NCBI RefSeq assembly: GCF_005843885.1
Contig: NZ_CP040443.1
Location: forward strand, 1,488,001-1,552,000
Direction: 5' to 3'
From: Escherichia sp. E4742
GTDB lineage: Bacteria; Pseudomonadota; Gammaproteobacteria; Enterobacterales; Enterobacteriaceae
Length of the DNA stretch: 64,000 nt
The notes under the pieces were generated by a model. That model was not told where the DNA came from. It searched no databases and saw nothing but the letters and a program-made list of their open reading frames with translations. The translations under genes were made by a program, and so were the position numbers. Below, one piece after another: positions 9,359 to 18,259 of this stretch; the first letter of the stretch is position 1; each line of letters begins with the position of its first letter.

Positions 9359-12300
9359 TCATTGCGCTTTTTCTTTACGCGGTTGGCGCAATACTTCGTT
9401 GATTTGCGGAGCGTCCAGCGGACCAGAAATGTGGTAGCGCAAAATAGAGACTTTGCTCCACAGCGGCCCCAGCACTTTACTGGCAGCAAATACCGCCGCA
9501 CCGACAATAGGGTTAACCGCAAAGGCCGCAGCCACACCCACCGTCGCGGAAATTTCTGGTGCAACAACCGCCTCCATATTCAGATCGCGGCGTACCAGAT
9601 TTACCGACCCTTTCATGGCGATATCCGCTTCCAGCCCATCTACCAGCGTGTCATCAGTGTGCATAACACCGTCTTTAATCCACGCCGTGCTGCGAATGGA
9701 GTCAAAATAGAAGCCTTCGCCAAAGGTATCCCTGAAATCAAAGCGCAGCTTACGCATCAGGGCATCAACGCTCAATAAGCGCAGCAATTGCCCGGCATGT
9801 CCGGTGCTGATGTCGGTAATTTCACCTTTGCCCAGTTGAGTATGGATGATGCCATTCAACGTTGCCTCATCCGGCTGCCACGGCGCTTTCCGCCAGTGTA
9901 AATCGTAATCCACATTAAATGACGACTGGCGTATTGGCGTCGTGACACCAAAAAATTCAGCAGCGGCATCAATTTTCTGCCCGCGTAATTTTCCTTTCAG
10001 CGAGGTACGTTCATTCCCCGGATTGTTAACCCATTCACCCTCGGCAGTAAGCCGCGAGAAACCGGTATCAATCAGTCCATTAGCCAGCGTTAATGTATCG
10101 CCAGAAATGGTGATATCGCTGTCGATGCGCCCAAATTTTTGCCCCCAGAACCAGCATTCTGCGCAACGTATTTGCGCATCCGGCCAGCCACGGAAGCTAA
10201 TGCGCTCCGTAGTTGGGAAAGGTGACGACGGAGTGGAGTCACCACTGGTTTTCGCCACGCTGGGGTTGTAATAGAGATATTTAATCGTCGCCAGCCACGG
10301 CGCGTTATTGCGCATTGCCAGCGTAGCGTTGATTTCACGTCCTTGCGCCTCGACCTGAGTGCCATTTGCCATCGGTTGCGAAACAATACTCAGGTTATTC
10401 CATTGCTGATTCCCCAACGACAACGCTGGCGTACGCAATGTAATGTGCTGGGGAAAACTCACCGCACTACCGACTTTATCCGTCGCGCCTTTCTGGAAAA
10501 GCGCCAGCCACTCGGCACCATCCATCGGTGGCATATTTAACTCAACACCGCTTTGTTCCGGTAACGGCGGAAGCGTTTTACTGTCTGCCGCCCAGATAGC
10601 GCGATCGAGCGTCAGCTTTTGACCGAGCAACCAGCGGCTGTTGAAATGGTTATCCGCGCCAGCCTGTCCGGTTAATTCAAAGCTATTGAGGTTTCCATCG
10701 ACCTTAATGTTAACCGGCAGCGATTCGCCAGCGGGTTTGGCTAACGGCGAAGGTAAGTGACTGCTCACATTCTTCAGATCGCCGTTCAGCTCTACGTTAT
10801 ACGTTGCGTCAGCATGATAAGGCAGCTCAATGCCCACTTTTCCATCCCACGCCACACTGCCGCTTAACGCTTCGTTCACCGCTTCAGGCAGAACGCCGGT
10901 TTTCGCCGGTTGCCAGTTGCCGTTGAGATTCACCGCAACCTGGTAGGCTTTCGCCCCTTCTTTGGTGGAAAAATCCACGTTCAGTGGCTGGTTAAACCAG
11001 CTTGCTGTCAGTGGTTCGCTTTGCAGATCGCCATTGATAAAGCTGAATTTACCGCTCAAATTTTTCAGTGTGCTATCAAGTGGTTTGATAAACAGACTGT
11101 TATTACGCAGAGTCACTTCACCTTTCGCTGTAACCAGTTCGCCGTTCAGTGGGATATCGAGATGTAAGCGAGCATTCACATCGCCGTCGAGCTGGAGTTC
11201 TTGCAGGGTTGCTCCCAGAGAGTCTTTCAGCGGCGTCTCATCAAAGTAAGGACCAACAGCTTTGCCCGGACCTTTAATGTCAGCATCAATCAGCAATTTT
11301 TCTTTCGAGTAGTCAGGGATCACTGCGGTGAGATTACTCGCGCGCACGCCGCCCAGATTGACGCCATCGGTTTTCATCCATAAACCGTCGTTTATGAAGT
11401 CCAGTTCAATATCGAGATTAGTTAACGCTGGCCAGTCCGGCTGGAAGGCAAACTTCGCGTTACGCAGCGGCACCAGCACCTCAAACTGACCTTCGTTGTG
11501 TTTATAGGGGAAGAGTTGCGGATTGCCGCCATAAACCAGCGTCGCGTTATCCGCTTCACCGCCCTGAATTGCGCCACTTAAGTAATCGACTAACTCTTTC
11601 CCCATCAGATTTTCTGGGAAATAGCGCCACGCTTGTGAACCATCATCGGTACTGATACCAGCCAGAATGCCCAGCCAGGGTTCATCATTAGTCGGTTGCA
11701 GGTAGCGGAAACCGCCGCGTGCATGGACGGCTTTGGCTTTAACATCTATGTTGCGGCCATCAAGCTGGAAACCTTTGTCGTTATTCAGCCAGCTTAGGGT
11801 CGCCTTACCGTCAGCAATTTCCAGCGGTGCGCGGAAAACTGTTTCGTAAGGCATTTTCGCCTGTTTCATGGACGCGGTCAGTAAACCATTTTCTACACTA
11901 CCGGAAAGCGTCCCGGAGAAATGTTCCGCGCCCGGCAGTAATTTCCATTGCTTCCAGGCCAGATCGCTCCACGATGCCTGAAAGCGAGTCTTGTCTGCTG
12001 CCTGAAGCGGGATATCCAGCGCCAGGGTGTTGATCTTGCCGCTCGGTTGCGTAGACCGCCAGATGTCGCCCAGCGCAGGTGAAAGTTTTGCTGCCAGCGG
12101 ACGAATACCTTCCAGCCCCGCCAGTTCCAGATTGCTGGCGCGAATCCGCAGTTCGTCACTGCGTTTATTGTCTTTGCCGCCAACATCCTGTTCCGGTATC
12201 CAGGCCAGCGTCAATGCCCCACTCGGCCAGCGTTTGCCATCCATCGTGATACGGGTATCGGGAATAGAAAACTGCCAGCCAGGATGTTCACGCGTAATGT

Positions 12301-13159
12301 GTGCGGTGAGATTATCTACCGCCAGTGAATGCGTTTGCTTCTCGCCCAACCAGCTGGCACCGCCCTGTTTCAGCCAGACGTCACCGCCGGTTACATCGCC
12401 TTTGTCGATCGTCATCCAGCCTTCGAGGGAGAACTGCGCCGTTTCCAGCGCAATGTTGTCCTGCATCCATTTACCCAGCCACGGCTTCAGGTCAATATCA
12501 TCAGCCTGCAACCAGACGCGGCCGTTGCTTAACAGCCCTTCGTCATCACGCAGATCCATACGAACTTGCATCACGCCGTGCTGCCCGGTGAGGCTGGAGA
12601 GACTTACCTGGCCTTCCGCACGGTGTCGACGCGGATTGTTAAGCCAGGTGAGCTGCGGGATCGCCAATTCGGCGCGCTGACCGGATGGCGTGAGGAAACT
12701 GACTTCGCTGTCGCGAAGATCGAAGTGATCAAACTGACGAAGAAACAGGTCGCTGATGTGGCTGGCTTCCAGACCATCATTACCACCACCGCTGGTGATA
12801 GGGGTATTGGTGCGGAAACGCAGTTGCCAGAAAGTCAGATCGCGAAACTGCCAGCGCATATGCAGCAGGCTCTGCCAGACATCCAGCGCCAGAGTGACGC
12901 GTTTGACAGAAAACTCACCGCCATCTTTCAGCTCCGCGCGAATGTCGCGCGCTTCAAGCGTGGGGCCAAAATTCTGCCAGCTGGCGGAAAGCTGGCTGGC
13001 TTCTACCGGCATGCCGGTAGCGGATTCAATTTTATTGAGGATTTCTGGACGCCAGGCATCAAGATGCGGCAAAGCAATACGCAGGCCGCTGACCAGCAGC
13101 GCAGCGATCACAACGAGCGCGGCTCCAGTAAGCAGTAAAATCCCCGGCAATCGCCTCAC
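9359..13159 (-). CDS. yhdP: YhdP, large AsmA-like envelope protein
   Basis: 1266 aa. One N-terminal inner-membrane helix (about residues 5-27, PGILLLTGAALVVIAALLVSG) precedes a very long periplasmic region of repeated beta-rich segments with the AsmA-like C-terminal domain. YhdP, with TamB and YdbH, is needed to move phospholipids between inner and outer membrane and limits leakage of the envelope. The start is GTG (complement of 13157-13159) behind an AAGGAG site; this removes no domain and gives the family length. It follows rng by 66 bases. Confidence 0.95.
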   Translation of the reverse strand: MRRLPGILLLTGAALVVIAALLVSGLRIALPHLDAWRPEILNKIESATGMPVEASQLSASWQNFGPTLEARDIRAELKDGGEFSVKRVTLALDVWQSLLHMRWQFRDLTFWQLRFRTNTPITSGGGNDGLEASHISDLFLRQFDHFDLRDSEVSFLTPSGQRAELAIPQLTWLNNPRRHRAEGQVSLSSLTGQHGVMQVRMDLRDDEGLLSNGRVWLQADDIDLKPWLGKWMQDNIALETAQFSLEGWMTIDKGDVTGGDVWLKQGGASWLGEKQTHSLAVDNLTAHITREHPGWQFSIPDTRITMDGKRWPSGALTLAWIPEQDVGGKDNKRSDELRIRASNLELAGLEGIRPLAAKLSPALGDIWRSTQPSGKINTLALDIPLQAADKTRFQASWSDLAWKQWKLLPGAEHFSGTLSGSVENGLLTASMKQAKMPYETVFRAPLEIADGKATLSWLNNDKGFQLDGRNIDVKAKAVHARGGFRYLQPTNDEPWLGILAGISTDDGSQAWRYFPENLMGKELVDYLSGAIQGGEADNATLVYGGNPQLFPYKHNEGQFEVLVPLRNAKFAFQPDWPALTNLDIELDFINDGLWMKTDGVNLGGVRASNLTAVIPDYSKEKLLIDADIKGPGKAVGPYFDETPLKDSLGATLQELQLDGDVNARLHLDIPLNGELVTAKGEVTLRNNSLFIKPLDSTLKNLSGKFSFINGDLQSEPLTASWFNQPLNVDFSTKEGAKAYQVAVNLNGNWQPAKTGVLPEAVNEALSGSVAWDGKVGIELPYHADATYNVELNGDLKNVSSHLPSPLAKPAGESLPVNIKVDGNLNSFELTGQAGADNHFNSRWLLGQKLTLDRAIWAADSKTLPPLPEQSGVELNMPPMDGAEWLALFQKGATDKVGSAVSFPQHITLRTPALSLGNQQWNNLSIVSQPMANGTQVEAQGREINATLAMRNNAPWLATIKYLYYNPSVAKTSGDSTPSSPFPTTERISFRGWPDAQIRCAECWFWGQKFGRIDSDITISGDTLTLANGLIDTGFSRLTAEGEWVNNPGNERTSLKGKLRGQKIDAAAEFFGVTTPIRQSSFNVDYDLHWRKAPWQPDEATLNGIIHTQLGKGEITDISTGHAGQLLRLLSVDALMRKLRFDFRDTFGEGFYFDSIRSTAWIKDGVMHTDDTLVDGLEADIAMKGSVNLVRRDLNMEAVVAPEISATVGVAAAFAVNPIVGAAVFAASKVLGPLWSKVSILRYHISGPLDAPQINEVLRQPRKEKAQ

Positions 13160-13225
13160 CCGTCACTCCTTGTCTGCTAAAAATGTGACTCAAAAAACTT
13201 TGCCGGATGGCGGCCCAGCATTTGT

Positions 13226-14695
13226 TTACATCATGACGACGTCAAACTGCTCCTGGTTGTAGAGCGGTTCGATTTGTACTTTAACCTGCTTACCCACAAA
13301 AATTTCCACTTCCGCCAGCGAGTGCGACTCTTCGCCTTTCAAGGCCTCGGCAACTGCCGGAGAAGCATAGACCAGGAAACGGTCAGAGTCGTAAGCATGG
13401 TGCACGCGAACAATCTCGCGCATGATTTCATAGCACACGGTTTCCACGGTTTTCACCGTTCCGCGACCGTGGCAAGTTGGGCATTCGTTACACAATACAT
13501 GTTCAATGCTTTCGCGGGTGCGTTTACGCGTCATTTCCACCAGCCCCAGCGCAGAGAAGCCGTTAACGCTGGTTTTCACCCGGTCTTTGCTCAACGCCTG
13601 CTCCAGCGAATGCAGTACCCGACGACGGTGATCTTCATTATTCATGTCGATGAAATCAATAATGATAATTCCGCCCAGGTTACGCAACCGTAACTGGCGA
13701 GCAATGGCCTGCGTCGCCTCAATATTGGTATTGAAGATGGTGTCGTCCAGATTGCGATGACCGACAAACGCCCCGGTATTGATGTCCACGGTGGTCATCG
13801 CTTCGGTCTGGTCGATAATCAGATAACCGCCAGACTTCAACTCAACTTTGCGTTCCAGCGCCCGCTGAATCTCGTTTTCGACGTCAAAGAGATCGAAAAT
13901 CGGCTGGCGCCCCGTGTAATGCTCCAGCTTGCTGGTCATCTCGGGGATGTATTCCGAGGTGAACTCAAGTAATGCTTCGTAAGTCAGCCGTGAATCAACG
14001 CGAATGCGGTCCAGCTCGGCATCGGCAAAATCACGCAGCACGCGCTGCGCCAGCGCCAGTTCACCGTACAGTTGATAACGCGTCTGTGGGCGCTTTTTAC
14101 GCTCCATGACTTTGGTCCAGACACGCTTCAGATAAGCGGCATCGGAGGCTAATTCAGCTTCGCCTACGCCTTCTGCCGCGGTACGGATGATAAATCCGCC
14201 CTGCTCGTCGCAATACTCGGCGACCACTTTTTTCAGGCGATCACGTTCGGATTCACTTTCGATGCGTTGGGAAACACCAACGTGGGATGCCCCTGGCATA
14301 AATACCAGATAACGGGAAGGCAGCGTGATGTCCGTGGTCAGGCGCGCGCCTTTAGTACCCAGAGGATCTTTCACTACCTGTACCATCAGATCTTGCCCCT
14401 GACGGACCAGTTCCGAAATGTCGCGTACCGTGAACTGCTTTTGTTCCTCACCCGCCACACATTCGGTGTGCGGCATGATGTCAGAAGCGTGTAGAAACGC
14501 AGCTTTATCCAGCCCAATATCTACAAAAGCCGCCTGCATACCCGGAAGTACGCGACTTACACGACCCTTGTAGATATTGCCTACTATTCCGCGTCGCGCC
14601 TCACGTTCAATATGAATTTCCTGCAGAATACCGCCATCAATATACGCCACTCGTGTTTCCGAAGGCGTTACGTTTACCAACAATTCAGCCGTCAT
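13226..14695 (-). CDS. rng: Ribonuclease G
   Basis: 489 aa endoribonuclease of the RNase E/G family, which matures the 5' end of 16S rRNA and decays some mRNAs. An S1 domain lies at about residues 35-130, followed by an RNase H-like and 5' sensor region and then the DNase I-like catalytic part, with metal-binding aspartates in TTVDINTGAFVG and IIIIDFIDMN. The Zn-link motif CPTCHGRG is at about residue 404. The start at the complement of 14693-14695 (MTAELLVN) overlaps the end of yhdE by 11 bases, showing translational coupling. Formerly cafA. Confidence 0.97.
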   Translation of the reverse strand: MTAELLVNVTPSETRVAYIDGGILQEIHIEREARRGIVGNIYKGRVSRVLPGMQAAFVDIGLDKAAFLHASDIMPHTECVAGEEQKQFTVRDISELVRQGQDLMVQVVKDPLGTKGARLTTDITLPSRYLVFMPGASHVGVSQRIESESERDRLKKVVAEYCDEQGGFIIRTAAEGVGEAELASDAAYLKRVWTKVMERKKRPQTRYQLYGELALAQRVLRDFADAELDRIRVDSRLTYEALLEFTSEYIPEMTSKLEHYTGRQPIFDLFDVENEIQRALERKVELKSGGYLIIDQTEAMTTVDINTGAFVGHRNLDDTIFNTNIEATQAIARQLRLRNLGGIIIIDFIDMNNEDHRRRVLHSLEQALSKDRVKTSVNGFSALGLVEMTRKRTRESIEHVLCNECPTCHGRGTVKTVETVCYEIMREIVRVHHAYDSDRFLVYASPAVAEALKGEESHSLAEVEIFVGKQVKVQIEPLYNQEQFDVVMM

Positions 14696-15278
14696 GTTTA
14701 TCCCTTTTCTCACGCAGTGCGTTAAAATTACTCAATAATTCACACGTTTCAACCAGCGGTAAGCCGACGACGGCGTGATAGCTGCCATTTATCTTCCTGA
14801 CAAAACAACCACCAAGCCCCTGAATACCGTATGCACCTGCTTTATCTAACGGTTCACCGCTGGCGACATAGCCCGCGATATCTTCATCTGTTAACGTTCT
14901 GAAAGTCACATCGGTCACCACCAGGCAATCGAGAATGTACTGGCTGTCGGCCATCGCCACTGCCGTCATTACCTGATGGGTCTGCCCCGATAATTTGCGC
15001 AACATCTGCACCGCATGATCTGCATCACGCGGTTTCTCCAGTACTTCGCCGTTCAGAATCACAATGGTATCCGCACCCAGCACCGGGAGATCCTGCGCCG
15101 TTTGCGCGACACCCGCCTGAGCTTTCTCGCGCGCCAGACGCACAACGTATTGCTGCGCGCTCTCCTGCGGAAAGCGTTGCTCCTCAATGCCCGTAACGAT
15201 ACGTTCGAAGGAAACGCCAAGTTGCGCAAGTAACTCCTGCCGACGCGGAGAACCGGAAGCTAAATACAGAGAAGTCAT
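14685..15278 (-). CDS. yhdE: YhdE, Maf-family nucleotide pyrophosphatase
   Basis: 197 aa. Maf/Ham1-like pyrophosphatase that hydrolyses dTTP and UTP (and modified pyrimidine nucleotides) to monophosphates, a house-cleaning activity. The family hallmark SGSPRR at residues 7-12 and the later segment VLGADTIV with the catalytic aspartate are visible. The start giving MTSLYLASGSPRR is used; an in-frame upstream extension into mreD is unsupported. It lies 8 bases after mreD and overlaps rng. Confidence 0.95.
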   Translation of the reverse strand: MTSLYLASGSPRRQELLAQLGVSFERIVTGIEEQRFPQESAQQYVVRLAREKAQAGVAQTAQDLPVLGADTIVILNGEVLEKPRDADHAVQMLRKLSGQTHQVMTAVAMADSQYILDCLVVTDVTFRTLTDEDIAGYVASGEPLDKAGAYGIQGLGGCFVRKINGSYHAVVGLPLVETCELLSNFNALREKRDKHDG

Positions 15279-15286
15279 AGAAACCT

Positions 15287-15775
15287 TTATTGCACTGCAA
15301 ACTGCTGACGAATTTTGCGCATCAGCATGAAAATCCACGGCCAGAGCACGCCATTGACAACACTACTCCAGAACACTTCCGGTCTGAAAGAAACGTTGAT
15401 CACTAAAAACTCTGCCCAGAAAACAATAATATCCACAACCAACGAAAGCAACATGACGACCAGCGCCTGCTGCCACAATGCCAGATTACGGAAAAGCTGG
15501 AATTTCAGCGCGACCAGATAAGCAATGATACTCATCGATAACGCCCGTACACCGAGCGTGGAGCCACTGATCAGATCCAGTATGGCACCCATCACAAAAC
15601 CTGTGCCCACATTTACGCGATGGGGCAAGGCGAGGCTCCAATACAATAAGATGAGCAAAACCCAGTTAGGCCGGAAAACGATAAGATTATCCGGCCAGGG
15701 CATAATTTGCAGTAATAACGCAATGAGGAAAGAGAGCCAGATAACCCAGCGCCCCTGGCTACGATAGCTCGCCAC
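15287..15775 (-). CDS. mreD: Rod-shape protein MreD
   Basis: 162 aa inner-membrane protein with about five or six membrane segments, part of the elongasome (MreBCD, RodA, PBP2, RodZ) that directs lateral wall synthesis. The start is GTG; its first base is the last base of the mreC TAG stop, a 1-base overlap that implies coupled translation. Confidence 0.96.
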   Translation of the reverse strand: MASYRSQGRWVIWLSFLIALLLQIMPWPDNLIVFRPNWVLLILLYWSLALPHRVNVGTGFVMGAILDLISGSTLGVRALSMSIIAYLVALKFQLFRNLALWQQALVVMLLSLVVDIIVFWAEFLVINVSFRPEVFWSSVVNGVLWPWIFMLMRKIRQQFAVQ

Positions 15776-16845
15776 TATTGCCCTCCTGGCGTACGCGCAG
15801 GTGGTTGAGTACCACTCTGCGGCGGCGTAGCCCTTTGTGGAGAGCGGTCAGCGGCAGTACCTGTTGCAGGTTGCTGCGGGCTTGGCTGGGTAATTCCCGT
15901 TGCCGGTTCAGGCAGTTTTGGCCCCATTGCATCTGGCGAAGGCAACACCTGTGGCATCATTTGCATCAGGCGTTCATTAGCAACGCGATGCACCTCTTCC
16001 GGCGTCATCGGGTTGGCCCCGTTACGATCCGCACCCCACAACAGAAGCAGATAACGTAAACGTTGCAGTCCCGCAGTCGGACGCGCCTGAATCACGGTAT
16101 ATGCGCGCTGGGTATCGAGTTTCACGGAAGAGACAACCGCCACCGGATAACCTTCCGGGAAACGACCGCCCAGACCTGAAGTCACCAATACATCACCAAC
16201 ACGAATATCAGTATTCGCTGGCAGGTGCTCAAGCTGTAAATCATCAGTACAGCCATTACCCGCCGCGATAACGCGGATATCATTACGCAGCACCTGAATC
16301 GGCAGCGCATGGGTCGCGTCGCAGATCAGCAGTACGCGGCTGGTCAGTTTTGCGACCGCCACCACCTGGCCGACCACACCTTTATCGCTAATGACTGGCT
16401 GGCCTTCGTAAACACCGTTGACACTGCCTTTGTCAATAACAACCTGATCGCTGTACGGATCGTTAACAGTAGAGATAACCTGGGTCACCATCTTCTGCTC
16501 GTCCTGACGCAGCGGAGAACCCAGAAGCTCACGCAAGCGCGCGTTCTCCTGTTTATATTGTCCCAACATCAGCAGATCGCTGTTTTTCAGCAGCAACTCC
16601 TGACGTAACGCCCGGTTTTCAAGTTCTAGTTGGTCACGCGAGGCCAGCGTCTGCGATACGCCATCCAGCAATTCACGAGGAGCATTGGAAATAAAGTAGA
16701 AAGGACTGACAGCGGTATCCATATAGGTACGGATTTGACTGAAAGTCCCCAGGCGGCTGTCGGCAATAATAATGCCGAGCGCCACCAGCACCGCCAGAAT
16801 AAGGCGAATCTGTAGCGACGGGCCACGGCTAAAAATTGGCTTCAT
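15775..16845 (-). CDS. mreC: Rod-shape protein MreC
   Basis: 356 aa. A short cytoplasmic N-terminus, one membrane helix (about residues 13-29), a periplasmic coiled coil (about 65-110) and the two beta-barrel domains that touch PBP2 are all present. The C-terminal tail is a disordered Pro/Ala/Gln/Thr-rich stretch from about residue 305. From memory, K-12 MreC is 367 aa, and the missing residues fall inside this low-complexity tail, so the change is probably tolerated. Confidence 0.96.
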   Translation of the reverse strand: MKPIFSRGPSLQIRLILAVLVALGIIIADSRLGTFSQIRTYMDTAVSPFYFISNAPRELLDGVSQTLASRDQLELENRALRQELLLKNSDLLMLGQYKQENARLRELLGSPLRQDEQKMVTQVISTVNDPYSDQVVIDKGSVNGVYEGQPVISDKGVVGQVVAVAKLTSRVLLICDATHALPIQVLRNDIRVIAAGNGCTDDLQLEHLPANTDIRVGDVLVTSGLGGRFPEGYPVAVVSSVKLDTQRAYTVIQARPTAGLQRLRYLLLLWGADRNGANPMTPEEVHRVANERLMQMMPQVLPSPDAMGPKLPEPATGITQPSPQQPATGTAADRSPQRATPPQSGTQPPARTPGGQ

Positions 16846-16910
16846 AAGTTATGCGTATTCTCGTATCAGACCAGGCAGGATAAACAAACGCTTCCCCTGC
16901 CTGCATCCGA

Positions 16911-17954
16911 TTACTCTTCGCTGAACAGGTCGCCGCCGTGCATGTCGATCATTTCCAGCGCCTTGCCGCCACCGCGCGCCACACAGGTCAGCGGATCTTC
17001 AGCAACAACGACTGGAATGCCGGTTTCTTCCATTAATAAACGGTCAAGGTTACGCAGCAATGCGCCACCGCCAGTGAGCACCATTCCGCGCTCAGAGATG
17101 TCGGAAGCCAGTTCCGGCGGACACTGTTCCAGCGCAACCATCACTGCGCTAACGATGCCGGTCAGCGGCTCTTGTAGCGCTTCGAGGATTTCGTTGGAGT
17201 TCAGCGTAAAGCCGCGTGGAACGCCTTCAGCCAGGTTACGACCACGAACTTCAATTTCACGCACTTCATCGCCCGGATAAGCCGAACCGATTTCGTGTTT
17301 AATACGCTCTGCTGTCGCTTCACCGATCAAGGAACCGTAGTTACGACGAACATAGTTGATAATGGCTTCGTCGAAGCGGTCACCGCCGATGCGTACAGAA
17401 GAGGAGTAAACCACGCCATTCAGCGAGATTACGGCAACTTCAGTAGTACCACCGCCGATATCAACCACCATGGAACCGGTCGCTTCAGAAACCGGCAGAC
17501 CGGCGCCAATTGCCGCGGCCATCGGCTCTTCAATCAGGAACACTTCACGGGCGCCAGCGCCCTGCGCGGATTCACGAATTGCGCGGCGTTCAACCTGGGT
17601 TGCGCCAACCGGCACACAGACCAGAACGCGCGGGCTTGGGCGCATAAAGCTGTTGCTGTGCACTTGCTTAATGAAGTGCTGGAGCATTTTTTCAGTCACG
17701 AAGAAGTCAGCGATTACGCCATCTTTCATTGGGCGAATAGCAGCAATATTGCCCGGCGTACGGCCCAGCATCTGCTTCGCGTCATGACCAACTGCAGCCA
17801 CGCTTTTTGGTGAACCGGCACGATCCTGACGAATGGCCACAACGGAAGGCTCATTCAATACGATGCCTTGTCCTTTTACATAAATGAGGGTATTCGCAGT
17901 ACCCAAGTCAATGGACAAGTCATTGGAAAACATGCCACGAAATTTTTTCAACAT
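16911..17954 (-). CDS. mreB: Actin-like MreB
   Basis: 347 aa bacterial actin that forms membrane-bound filaments and guides lateral peptidoglycan synthesis. Phosphate and adenosine loops of the actin fold are visible: [15 protein letters not shown] near residue 13, [16 protein letters not shown] near 160 and [15 protein letters not shown] near 287. The start [12 protein letters not shown] is the known one; an upstream in-frame ATG at 18029 would add 25 residues with no homology. It is the first gene of the mreBCD transcript. Confidence 0.98.
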
Positions 17955-18259
17955 ACTAAGGGATAATCCTGAAAGCTGGGGCGGAAAAGAAAATCCGCTT
18001 ACTTTACCAACCACACGCAGCAGCGACAAGGCGCAAAAATCATCTGCTACGGTGAAAATTAGTGCAGTTCGTTTCCTTTGTTACAAATCTCTGCCTGAGT
18101 CCAGATAAGGCTAAATGCGTCAACAGCATTCCTCGCCTGTTTGCAACTGCGTAAGGTCATTCATCTGCATATGTGCTGCAACAATCTGGCGAGCAGATAA
18201 GCACACTCCCACGAAACGCAGCGCGCGTTATTCTACGTGAAAACGGATCAAACGGCAGG
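17955..18259 (-). promoter_or_regulatory. mreB upstream region with candidate promoter
   Basis: 305 bases between csrD and mreB. Read on the minus strand, TTGTCG (complement of 18024-18029) and TAAAGT (complement of 18001-18006) are spaced by exactly 17 bases, a reasonable sigma-70 promoter about 40 bases before the mreB start codon. A second TTGACG (complement of 18118-18123) has no good -10 partner. I see no terminator after csrD, so read-through from csrD is possible. Confidence 0.5.

Noticed and set aside
12027..12680. 217-codon open frame opposite yhdP
   Set aside because: Antisense shadow rich in Ser, Arg and Pro; no start signals or homology visible.
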